The notes below the pieces were generated by a model. It was not told the DNA's origin. It searched no databases and worked only from the letters and a program-made list of their open reading frames with translations. 16,669 nucleotides of DNA, from assembly GCA_030833025.1 (NCBI GenBank), contig JAURHZ010000019.1:1-16669 (forward strand). Direction: 5' to 3'. This DNA comes from Armatimonadota bacterium. Its GTDB lineage: Bacteria > Armatimonadota > Armatimonadia > Armatimonadales > Armatimonadaceae. A program made the position numbers and the translations under genes. Positions 6,762 through 13,728 of the stretch are shown piece by piece (the stretch's first letter is position 1; each line of letters opens with the position of its first letter).

Positions 6762-7951
6762 TCCATCTCGAAAAGCTGGAACAAGCCAGACGCCTCGTCG
6801 CGGCGAGTGACCTCAATGTCTGGCTGACATTTGTCCGTGAAACAACAGCACTCTGTGACCCTGTGCTTCCCCTCATCTGTGATTTTGGCATGACTTGGCA
6901 GAGTGCCTTTATCGTGGCTAAGTCCGGGATGACATTTGCCGTGGTCGGGAACTACGATGCGGATGCGATCCGACACCTCGGTGGCTGGAATCAGGTCATC
7001 CCGTATGTGCATTCCATCAAGGATCGCCTGTTAGCCGTGCTCGAGCTAACCATTCCAACAAGCGTTGCAGAACCACGGATTGGAATCAATACCTCCGAAT
7101 CCGATGATAAAGCCGATGGCATCACGCTTGGGATGTTTCACTTACTTTCATCGATGCTCGATGGGACACGCTTTGAAGGCTGCCTCGTCAGTGCATCCGA
7201 TGTTGTTATCCCCCTTCGTGCCCAGAAGACCGATGCCGAGCTGGATGCCATCGAGGATGCAATCCAGGTCACGGAAGGTATCTTCGATTGGTTGACATCC
7301 ACCTTTGTGCAAGTTGGGATGACCGAATTCCAAATCTATCGTGGTATCCAGACGATTGTCGATGAGCGTGGATATGCCTATGGTTGGGAGCGCGCTGGTA
7401 ATCCCATCGTCAACTGTGGACCCGACAGTCAAGCCGGTCACGGATTGCCATCCAATCAAATCGCCTTGAACCATGGGCACATCCTGCATATCGACCTTGG
7501 TATCGCCACGCGGCACTATTCCAGTGATATTCAGCGTTGCTGGTATGTCGGTGCATTTGTGCCAGAAAATATCCGTCAGGCGATGGCGGCGGTCGTTGCT
7601 GCAATCGATGCCGCGGCGGCTGTGCTACGTCCTGGTGTTCAAGGCTGGATGGTGGATGCAGCAGCACGCGAAGCCATTACAGCCGCCGGCTATCCAGAAT
7701 ACATGCACGCAGTTGGACATCAGGTTGGTAGGTTTGCACACGATGGTGGAACTCTGCTTGGTCCGCGTTGGGAACGCTACGGAAATGCCCCGGATGGGGT
7801 CGTACAAGCCCGTGAGGTGTATACATTGGAGCTTGGTGTCGAGCTTCCGAATGCAGGCGTGGTCAGTATTGAGGAAATGGTCGTTGTCACCGAACACGGC
7901 TGCGAATTTTTGACCGCACGTCAAACAGAAATGTGGCTGCTACAAAGGTAG
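6758..7951 (+). CDS. M24-family metallopeptidase, Xaa-Pro aminopeptidase-like
   Basis: A 397-residue two-domain M24 (pita-bread) peptidase. Residues 1 to about 155 form the creatinase-type N-terminal domain, the rest the catalytic domain. The five metal ligands are all present: Asp246 in HIDLGI, Asp257 in SSDIQR, His321 in HAVGHQVG, Glu358 in YTLELGV and Glu372 in VSIEEMV. It should therefore be an active di-metal enzyme, likely removing N-terminal residues before proline; a non-peptidase M24 role cannot be excluded. The gene starts inside the ppgK stop codon (ATGA) and depends on that transcript. A hairpin covers its stop codon. No obvious functional tie to polyphosphate or glucose metabolism. 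Confidence 0.88.
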   Translation: MIHLEKLEQARRLVAASDLNVWLTFVRETTALCDPVLPLICDFGMTWQSAFIVAKSGMTFAVVGNYDADAIRHLGGWNQVIPYVHSIKDRLLAVLELTIPTSVAEPRIGINTSESDDKADGITLGMFHLLSSMLDGTRFEGCLVSASDVVIPLRAQKTDAELDAIEDAIQVTEGIFDWLTSTFVQVGMTEFQIYRGIQTIVDERGYAYGWERAGNPIVNCGPDSQAGHGLPSNQIALNHGHILHIDLGIATRHYSSDIQRCWYVGAFVPENIRQAMAAVVAAIDAAAAVLRPGVQGWMVDAAAREAITAAGYPEYMHAVGHQVGRFAHDGGTLLGPRWERYGNAPDGVVQAREVYTLELGVELPNAGVVSIEEMVVVTEHGCEFLTARQTEMWLLQR

Positions 7952-7960
7952 GTAGCAGCC
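7935..7960. terminator. Hairpin between convergent genes, possibly bidirectional
   Basis: A perfect 9-bp stem, GGCTGCTAC (7935-7943) with GTAGCAGCC (7952-7960), and an 8-base loop. The left arm codes the last residues of the M24 peptidase and the TAG stop is in the loop. The following plus-strand bases (AGTTATTAT) and minus-strand bases (ACATTTC) form only weak T-tracts, so termination efficiency is uncertain. Confidence 0.55.
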
Positions 7961-7975
7961 AGTTATTATCCCGTC

Positions 7976-8395
7976 CTATTGAATCGGTTTGGGCAATGCA
8001 TTTGGTTGGATACGATCCGATATTGGCATCAAGCTGGACAACGAACGCGGCCCCTTCTTAATGTGGAAAACTTCCTCATTTGGCGCATGATAGCCACTCT
8101 CACGAGCAAGCACCTCCGCACCCTCACGGGTCTTCAGCCATGCGACACGTTGCGCCAGTGCGTTGTTTTGCTCGCGCAGCTTTTTACCTTCTGCCTGCTG
8201 CTCGTTTAAGAGATTTTGATATCTGAGCACAATCTTGACGGGCTCAATCGCTGGCCGAACAACGAACAAGCCAAAAAACACGATGGCAAGCCCCCCAATA
8301 ATCTGACGGATAAGGACATCCTGAGGGTCACGCCGAAGCGTTCGGGACTTGGATTGGGATGCCTTGCGGGGAGTGGATTTAGATCGGGTCGCCAA
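7976..8395 (-). CDS. FtsB/DivIC-like septum formation initiator
   Basis: A 139-residue bitopic membrane protein of the FtsB/DivIC family, which bridges FtsL and FtsQ/DivIB in the divisome. Layout: a basic Ser/Lys/Arg-rich cytoplasmic tail (1-30), one transmembrane helix (about 32-50, IIGGLAIVFFGLFVV), a coiled coil (about 55-90, rich in Gln, Glu, Lys and Leu), and the short GYHAPNEEVF motif near 101-110 like the Y-x-x-P-x-E-x-V end of family members. The start is a TTG within the last codons of pyk, a 17-base overlap, with AAGG about ten bases upstream; no in-frame ATG lies near. It is expected on the pyk transcript. Confidence 0.75.
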   Translation of the reverse strand: MATRSKSTPRKASQSKSRTLRRDPQDVLIRQIIGGLAIVFFGLFVVRPAIEPVKIVLRYQNLLNEQQAEGKKLREQNNALAQRVAWLKTREGAEVLARESGYHAPNEEVFHIKKGPRSLSSLMPISDRIQPNALPKPIQ

Positions 8396-9830
8396 TTCGA
8401 TGTACCTTAATTAGATTGGTGGAGCCTGTTACGCCAACAGGTGCTCCAGCGATTATGACAACACAATCGCCATTTGAGCAAACATCATTTGCAAGAGCCT
8501 GCTGAGCAGCCTGTCGGAGCAGACTGTCTGTTGAGTCTACAGGCTCAACCAATATCGTTTCGACACCACGAACGAAGGACATAAAGCGTGCTGTCGAGCG
8601 CCTTTCGGTGAGTGCGACAACTTTTGCACGAGGGCGAAACTTTGCCACTGCGCGGGCAGTGCTTCCCGTACTTGTGCCGCATAAAATCGCGACAGCGCCC
8701 ATATCTTCAGCAATGGATGTCGCCGCATCGGAGACGGCATCCGTGAGCGATGCCTTCCCGAAACGCTGGTGGGCAAGCGTTAGGGCTGCATCGTAGTCGA
8801 AGCGCGACTCGGTAGCCACTGCGACCTTTGCCATTGTTTCAACCGCCGCAAACGGGAAAGCTCCAACCGATGTCTCCCCGCTGAGCATCAACGCATCGGT
8901 GCCATCAAGAACGGCATTTGCGATGTCTGTGACTTCTGCCCGGGTTGGGCGCGGCCGCTCGATCATCGAATCCAGCATCTGGGTCGCCGTGATAACCGGT
9001 TTCCCCGCACGGTTACACGCAGAGATAATTTCCTTTTGCACAACGGCCAGCTGTTCAAATGGCATTTCCACACCGAGGTCACCTCGGGCAACCATGATGC
9101 CATCCGAGACCTTCACAATCTCCGCAAGCTTGTCAACCGCTTCGGACATTTCAATCTTTGCAATCAGCGGGACTTTGTTTGCCGTAAGGGTCCGTAAGGT
9201 ATAAATGTCCGCCGGGTCACGGACAAATGACATCGCGATAGCATCGACACCAATGGAGAGACCAAATCGGGCATCCTCGATATCCTTCTCGCTCAAGCTT
9301 GGAACATCGATACGGACACCCGGTGCCGAAACGCCTTTTCGGGATTTGAGCAGCCCATCCGTAGATGAAACTGTCGTCACCCATGTTCCACCTACCGACG
9401 TCACAGTGAATTCAAGGTTGCCATCATCAATCATCAGGCGGTGTCCAACCTTGAGAGCGGTGATCAGTTCCGGTACCGGAAGTGGAATACGGTCTCCGTC
9501 GACAGTGGTCAGAGTCGAATCAAAGGTGACGCTCTGGCCTGCCAAAACAGAAACGCCATCGGCGAGGTCACCAAGGCGAATCTTTGGCCCACAGAGATCC
9601 TGCATGATGGCCACTTCGCGGCCAAGCCGCTTCGATGCATCCCGTACCCACTCAAGCCGCTGGCGCTGGTCATCGGCTTTACCGTGAGAAAAGTTAAGAC
9701 GGGCAACATCCATCCCGCAGCGAATCAGCCGCTCGACAGCATCGAGGGAGTCCACTGCCGGGCCAAGGGTGCAAACTATTTTTGTACGGCGTTTGCCGTG
9801 GCATGGGGATGCCGATATCGAGCCTGTCAT
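8379..9830 (-). CDS. pyk: Pyruvate kinase
   Basis: Converts phosphoenolpyruvate and ADP to pyruvate and ATP, the final step of glycolysis. The 483-residue protein is full length for a bacterial PK. RRTKIVCTLGPA opens the barrel, RLNFSHG carries substrate and K+ site residues, DLCGPKIRLG precedes the B domain, and AKIEM supplies the catalytic lysine. ARGDLGVE binds metal, and TATQMLDSM with RPTRAEVTDIANAV is the classic C-side signature. The allosteric C domain follows (about 350-483) with GSTARAVAKFRP. The ATG at 9830 lies five bases after a perfect TATAAT, so a leaderless mRNA is expected; no ribosome site is seen. A terminator for the upstream operon overlaps its promoter. Confidence 0.97.
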   Translation of the reverse strand: MTGSISASPCHGKRRTKIVCTLGPAVDSLDAVERLIRCGMDVARLNFSHGKADDQRQRLEWVRDASKRLGREVAIMQDLCGPKIRLGDLADGVSVLAGQSVTFDSTLTTVDGDRIPLPVPELITALKVGHRLMIDDGNLEFTVTSVGGTWVTTVSSTDGLLKSRKGVSAPGVRIDVPSLSEKDIEDARFGLSIGVDAIAMSFVRDPADIYTLRTLTANKVPLIAKIEMSEAVDKLAEIVKVSDGIMVARGDLGVEMPFEQLAVVQKEIISACNRAGKPVITATQMLDSMIERPRPTRAEVTDIANAVLDGTDALMLSGETSVGAFPFAAVETMAKVAVATESRFDYDAALTLAHQRFGKASLTDAVSDAATSIAEDMGAVAILCGTSTGSTARAVAKFRPRAKVVALTERRSTARFMSFVRGVETILVEPVDSTDSLLRQAAQQALANDVCSNGDCVVIIAGAPVGVTGSTNLIKVHRIGDPI

Positions 9831-9835
9831 AGTTG

Positions 9836-9865
9836 ATTATAGCGATGCAAAATGCCCCGGTACAA
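9836..9865 (-). promoter_or_regulatory. pyk promoter, leaderless
   Basis: On the minus strand, TATAAT (9836-9841) stands five bases from the pyk ATG. A weak -35, TTGTAC (9860-9865), lies 18 bases upstream, within the loop of the terminator hairpin at 9852-9877. Transcription should start on or beside the A of the ATG. Confidence 0.6.
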
Positions 9866-9877
9866 GCGCCGGGGCAT
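9849..9877 (-). terminator. Terminator hairpin of the gmd operon
   Basis: A perfect 9-bp stem, ATGCCCCGG with CCGGGGCAT (9852-9860 and 9869-9877), 8-base loop, followed on the minus strand by TTTT. It lies 40 bases after the aldo/keto reductase stop and just before pyk. The T-run is short, so partial read-through is possible. Confidence 0.65.
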
Positions 9878-9916
9878 AAACAATCAGACAGAAGAGATAA
9901 AGCGTCCGTAACGAAC

Positions 9917-10897
9917 CTAATAAGGCCCTCTAACAAGATGATCGACATCTGAGCGGTACCAGGCTTCTAGGGTTGCGTGGAGCTCCGCGGGCAGCTGAGG
10001 TAGCGCGGATGCACTGACATTGGATGCCACTTGCTCGGGTCTACTTGCCCCGGGAATCACAACCGTCACCGCGGGGTGATCGAGAATCCAGCGCATCGCG
10101 AACTGCGCCATCGACATATTCGCAGGAACATGCGGCCGGAGGGCATCCACAAGATCAACTGCCGCTTCAAATGGAAGTCCGGAGAAGGTCTCCCCAACAT
10201 TGAATGCCGCGCCATCGCGGTTGAAGTTTCTGTGATCTTCTTCCCCGAATGCTGTTTGCTTGGTCATTTTGCCTGACAACAATCCACTTGCAAGTGGGAG
10301 TCGAACGATAAGGGATGTCCCATTTGCCTGGGCTTTGTCAAACAGCTGCCATACAGCGCGTTGTCGGAGGACATTGAAGAGAATCTGAAGGCTGACGAGC
10401 CCTGGCTGTGCCATACAGATTTCTGCTTCCTCCATACTTTCAACACTGGCTCCAAAACGCTTTATAAGGCCGTCGGCTTGCAACGTCCGCAGATGTTCAA
10501 ACACAGTGCCCTCGCGAAGGGCATCGGTAGGGATGCAGTGGAGCTGTACTAGATCCAAACACTCGACATTGAGGCGCTCACGGCTGGCATTGATGTGCGT
10601 TCGCATCGCATCCAGTGTCCAGTTCTCTGGCCAGCCTGGAGGTGAGAAGCGCCCCTGCTTGGTAGCGACAAAGATACCCTGTGGTGCATCCTCAGCCACC
10701 CACCGGGCAATCAGGCGCTCAGAGCGTCCCGCTCCGTAGACATCGGCGGTATCAAAAAAGGTAACTCCCTGAGCATAGGCAGCTCTAAGTATCGCCAGTG
10801 CATCGTCTTCCTCAACGTGCGCCCAGCTTCCACCAATTTGCCAGCAGCCAAGACCAACTTCTCCTACTTGGATGCCATCAAATGAACGGGTTTGCAT
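9917..10897 (-). CDS. Aldo/keto reductase
   Basis: A 326-residue NADPH-dependent oxidoreductase of the AKR TIM-barrel superfamily. The tetrad is intact: Asp49 and Tyr54 in FFDTADVYG, Lys80 in VATKQG, His120 in LVQLHC. VIPGASRPEQVASNVSA near the C-terminus is the cofactor-binding segment. The substrate is unknown; the fold and opening GLGCWQIGG resemble AKRs acting on aldoses or keto sugars. The ATG at 10897 is chosen because AAGGA lies seven bases upstream and protein homology begins there; the frame extends eight codons further through non-conserved sequence. It follows the reductase gene after ten bases, with its ribosome site overlapping that stop codon, so it is the last gene of the gmd operon. 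Confidence 0.9.
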   Translation of the reverse strand: MQTRSFDGIQVGEVGLGCWQIGGSWAHVEEDDALAILRAAYAQGVTFFDTADVYGAGRSERLIARWVAEDAPQGIFVATKQGRFSPPGWPENWTLDAMRTHINASRERLNVECLDLVQLHCIPTDALREGTVFEHLRTLQADGLIKRFGASVESMEEAEICMAQPGLVSLQILFNVLRQRAVWQLFDKAQANGTSLIVRLPLASGLLSGKMTKQTAFGEEDHRNFNRDGAAFNVGETFSGLPFEAAVDLVDALRPHVPANMSMAQFAMRWILDHPAVTVVIPGASRPEQVASNVSASALPQLPAELHATLEAWYRSDVDHLVRGPY

Positions 10898-10907
10898 TTC
10901 TCTATCC

Positions 10908-11852
10908 TTATGAACCAACAACTTGACATCGCCAGTAAGCGAGCGTCGTAGCGAGCATCGCGGCTATATCGCCGCTGGGCTCCCAACCAAGTAAGTGCTT
11001 TGCCTTTTCAGGATTTCCGATGCTACATGGGACATCGGATGCCCGCAAGCGTGCAGGATCAAGCTCAACGTTTACGGGGACGGTCGCAAGAGCGATCAGG
11101 CCATCCAGAAGCTCGCGAACCGAGACCCCAACACCACTTGCCACATTCAATACCGTGCATGGCGCATCGAGTAAGAGCATTTTGCAATAGGCATCCACAA
11201 CATCGGTGACGGGTAAAAAGTCGCGAAGGGCATCCAGGTTGCCGACTTTCACCACTGGCGGAAGGAGACCATGCTCGATTTGTGCCAGCTGATGGGCAAA
11301 CGCGGGTACGACAAACTGCGTCGTCTGGAGTGGCCCAGTGTGATTGAACGAGCGGGAGACTACTATTTTCAGCTGTTCGGAAGCGAAATCTCGTGCAGCG
11401 GTCTCCATGGCAGCCTTGCTGACCGCATAAGCACCGCTTGGGTTACAGGGAAAGGTTTCATCTGCGCCAGGGGCGGGAGGCGTCGTTCCGTAGACATAGC
11501 CACTCGATGCGAGCACAGCCGTCACTGGATGGCTGAGCTCTGACAACGCCTCCAGTAGATTCTGAGTCCCCGTGGCATTAATGTTCGCAATCGCCGCTGC
11601 ATCGGTGCCCGCGCCGCTGGCAAAGCCTGCAAGATGAACCACATGTGTCGGCCGAATGGCATCAACGACACCGTAAATGGAGTCTTTGCTGGCAAGGTCA
11701 AGTGGTACAGCGACATAGCCATCCACACTAGTGCGCGGCGGATCACTTGGCCCACTCGTCCCGATAAGGGTGGCATGTGGGTAAGCACGCTCAAGCGCCG
11801 GAAGGAGGTGCCGGCCGACGAATCCGCTGGCACCCGTAACCAAAACCTTCAT
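10908..11852 (-). CDS. rmd: GDP-4-keto-6-deoxy-D-mannose reductase-like SDR
   Basis: A 314-residue extended short-chain dehydrogenase. With Gmd upstream, the expected reaction is reduction of GDP-4-keto-6-deoxy-D-mannose to GDP-D-rhamnose (Rmd). Visible elements: NAD(P)-binding GASGFVGRH (7-15), HLAGFAS, the catalytic serine block ASSGYVYG, and the catalytic YAVSK. FNHTGPLQ and VGNLDALRDFLPVTDVVDAY are typical of the GDP-sugar branch. It starts ten bases after gmd stops, without a strong ribosome site, and is probably coupled to it. Some relatives act as other NDP-sugar epimerases or reductases, so the product stereochemistry (rhamnose, or 6-deoxytalose) is inferred. Confidence 0.85.
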   Translation of the reverse strand: MKVLVTGASGFVGRHLLPALERAYPHATLIGTSGPSDPPRTSVDGYVAVPLDLASKDSIYGVVDAIRPTHVVHLAGFASGAGTDAAAIANINATGTQNLLEALSELSHPVTAVLASSGYVYGTTPPAPGADETFPCNPSGAYAVSKAAMETAARDFASEQLKIVVSRSFNHTGPLQTTQFVVPAFAHQLAQIEHGLLPPVVKVGNLDALRDFLPVTDVVDAYCKMLLLDAPCTVLNVASGVGVSVRELLDGLIALATVPVNVELDPARLRASDVPCSIGNPEKAKHLLGWEPSGDIAAMLATTLAYWRCQVVGS

Positions 11853-11862
11853 TCGGTACTAC

Positions 11863-12831
11863 TTATTTACGTGCAGAAAGACGGTCCATGTCAGCATCGA
11901 CCATCATATTGACCAATGTTGGGAACGATGTCTGTGGAACCCATCCGAGGACTTTGTTTGCCTTCGCTGGCTGTCCGATTAGCAGATCGACTTCGGCAGG
12001 CCGGATAAAGCGTGGGTCGATGACAACATACTTTTCCCAGTCCAAGCCAACACGATCGAATGCCAGCTGGACGAGCTCCTTCACTGTGTGCGTCTCACCC
12101 GTCGCGACCACATAGTCATCTGGAGTGTCCTGCTGAAGCATCAGCCACATTGCCTTGACATAGTCGCCGGCGAATCCCCAGTCACGCTGTGCATCAAGGT
12201 TGCCCATGCGCAGCTCGGAGGCGAGTCCTAGCTTAATCCGCGCAACGCCATCGGTGACCTTCCGGGTTACAAACTCAAGGCCGCGGCGTGGAGACTCGTG
12301 GTTGAAGAGGATGCCACTGGATGCATGAAGGTTGTAGGACTCACGGTAGTTGACGGTGATGTAGTGTCCGTAGACCTTTGCGACACCATACGGGGAACGT
12401 GGGTAAAAAGGCGTCTCTTCCGATTGCGGAACTTCAAGAACCTTGCCATACATTTCGCTTGAGCTGGCCTGGTAAAAGCGAATTTCAGGATTGACGGCTC
12501 GCATCGCTTCGAGGACTTTCGTCACGCCGATGGCAGTGAACTCAGCGGTCAAAACTGGCTGCGCCCACGATGTCGGCACAAAGGACTGTGCGGCCAGGTT
12601 GTAGAGCTCCGTTGGGTTACTTTCGCGAATCACCTGTACTAGCGATGACTGGTCCAAAAGGTCGGCTTGGAGCAGTGTGATTTGGCCGCGCAGATGTTCG
12701 ATACGTTCGTAGTTCTCCGTGGATGCACGGCGTACAACACCGTAAACTTCGTAGCCTTCGGAGAGCAGGAGCTCTGCGAGATAGGAACCATCCTGTCCGG
12801 TAATACCGGTAATGAGTGCGCGTTTAGCCAA
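11863..12831 (-). CDS. gmd: GDP-mannose 4,6-dehydratase
   Basis: Converts GDP-D-mannose to GDP-4-keto-6-deoxy-D-mannose, the branch point to GDP-rhamnose and GDP-fucose. The 322-residue SDR has the cofactor site ALITGITGQDGSY (5-17), the RRAS NADP-binding arginines, NLAAQSFVPTSW, the active-site SSSEMYG near residue 125, YGVAK near 150, and ILFNHESPRRG with FVTRKV. It is the short form of the family. The frame extends to an ATG at 12870, but the first 13 residues are not family-like. A TTG at 12831 has an AGGGAG ribosome site eight bases upstream and yields the usual AKRALITG start, so I chose it. It is the first gene of the gmd-rmd-AKR operon. Confidence 0.95.
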   Translation of the reverse strand: MAKRALITGITGQDGSYLAELLLSEGYEVYGVVRRASTENYERIEHLRGQITLLQADLLDQSSLVQVIRESNPTELYNLAAQSFVPTSWAQPVLTAEFTAIGVTKVLEAMRAVNPEIRFYQASSSEMYGKVLEVPQSEETPFYPRSPYGVAKVYGHYITVNYRESYNLHASSGILFNHESPRRGLEFVTRKVTDGVARIKLGLASELRMGNLDAQRDWGFAGDYVKAMWLMLQQDTPDDYVVATGETHTVKELVQLAFDRVGLDWEKYVVIDPRFIRPAEVDLLIGQPAKANKVLGWVPQTSFPTLVNMMVDADMDRLSARK

Positions 12832-12839
12832 CGTGGATT

Positions 12840-12845
12840 CTCCCT
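12840..12845 (-). promoter_or_regulatory. Ribosome binding site deciding the gmd start
   Basis: On the minus strand AGGGAG precedes the TTG at 12831 by eight bases, supporting that start over the ATG at 12870. Confidence 0.6.
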
Positions 12846-12882
12846 GTGCAGCTGCACGATTGAAGGGCATCGCCCTGCGGTC

Positions 12883-12888
12883 ATTCTA
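12883..12888 (-). promoter_or_regulatory. Candidate -10 box of the gmd operon
   Basis: TAGAAT on the minus strand, with the expected start near 12876, giving a leader of about 45 bases to the TTG. The -35 region is not convincing. Confidence 0.38.
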
Positions 12889-12923
12889 CAAGCAACACCA
12901 GCGAGTTTGCTGTCACACGTAAT

Positions 12924-12950
12924 ATAAAGCAGTTAATGAGGATGCTTTAT
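12924..12950. repeat. Perfect inverted repeat in the upp-gmd gap
   Basis: ATAAAGCA (12924-12931) and TGCTTTAT (12943-12950) are exact inverted copies, with an 11-base spacer. It lies just upstream of the candidate gmd -10, where an operator or an upp terminator could sit. No long T-run follows on either side. The surrounding gap (12832-13113) holds no gene. Confidence 0.5.
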
Positions 12951-13036
12951 CCTTGCGACATAACTTCAAGCTGATTTAGGAACACAGATGGGATTTCAAT
13001 GCATCTCGGATGTCAAAATCTACAACATTTCGCAGT

Positions 13037-13066
13037 AACAATGCACATTTTCACAACCGCATTGTT
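13037..13066. repeat. Second perfect inverted repeat in the upp-gmd gap
   Basis: AACAATGC (13037-13044) and GCATTGTT (13059-13066) with a 14-base spacer. It is 48 bases after the upp stop and may be a weak hairpin at the end of that transcript; no T-run follows on the minus strand. Confidence 0.45.
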
Positions 13067-13113
13067 CTCAGACGTGACCTAGTCTCCACACAGATCAGCT
13101 AAGTAACATCCCT

Positions 13114-13728
13114 CTACGTACCGCACCACCGGTCGCCGAAGTCGCCAAGCCCCGGGATGATGTATTTCACATCATTCAAATGTGAATCAAGTGCTGCCGT
13201 GACGATACGAATATCAGGGAAACGTCCTTCGACCTCAGCTACACCCTCTGGTGCTGCGACAATACATCCCATGACAACAGATGTCGCCCCTCGCTCAATG
13301 CAGCGCGCCACCACCTGAGCCGAACTCCCACCCGTGGCTAGCATCGGATCAAGCACAACCACAAATGCCCCACTAAGGTCGCCAATACGGTCCATATACC
13401 AGTGTGCTTCCGCCGTAACTTCATCACGCGCCAGCCCAGCATACATTTGCTCAGCATCCGGACAAAGCTGCTCGATAGCACTCGTAAAAGCAAGACCCGC
13501 ACGGAGAACGGGAACAACAACCAAGCGTCCGAATGGACGGCAGCCATCCGCTTCACCAACGGGAGTCACGACACGTACCGCATCAACGGGCATCGTGCGC
13601 AAACACTCAGCAAGCACCATCAAGGCCACCCGCTGGGTTTGCTGACGAAAGACGGTAGTACAAGTATCCGTTGACCGAAGGATAGTAAGGGCGGCATCGG
13701 TGACGGGATGCTTCATCTCATGCAACAT
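13114..13728 (-). CDS. upp: Uracil phosphoribosyltransferase
   Basis: Salvages uracil with PRPP to UMP. The 204-residue type I PRTase has the N-terminal HPVTDAALTILR motif, VPVLRAGL (73-80), the GLARDE segment, the PRPP-binding loop DPMLATGGS (127-135) and the C-terminal uracil-binding PGLGDFGDRWCGT. The ATG at 13728 is chosen because it aligns with family N-termini and lies inside the end of the MFS gene, with an overlap of 11 bases; ATG 13716 is an alternative. The frame also extends 21 codons upstream but that part only shadows the MFS gene. The overlap implies the transporter and Upp are made from one mRNA. Confidence 0.95.
   Translation of the reverse strand: MLHEMKHPVTDAALTILRSTDTCTTVFRQQTQRVALMVLAECLRTMPVDAVRVVTPVGEADGCRPFGRLVVVPVLRAGLAFTSAIEQLCPDAEQMYAGLARDEVTAEAHWYMDRIGDLSGAFVVVLDPMLATGGSSAQVVARCIERGATSVVMGCIVAAPEGVAEVEGRFPDIRIVTAALDSHLNDVKYIIPGLGDFGDRWCGT

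Noticed and set aside
5777..7012. Long minus-strand open frame (about 411 codons) opposite ppgK and the M24 gene
   Set aside because: It is antisense to two confidently identified genes and overlaps the GT2 gene; its translation is rich in Ser, Thr, Pro and Arg, without family motifs.
11863..12870. gmd start at the upstream ATG 12870
   Set aside because: The 13 extra residues are not family-like, and the TTG at 12831 has a strong AGGGAG ribosome site with the canonical N-terminus.
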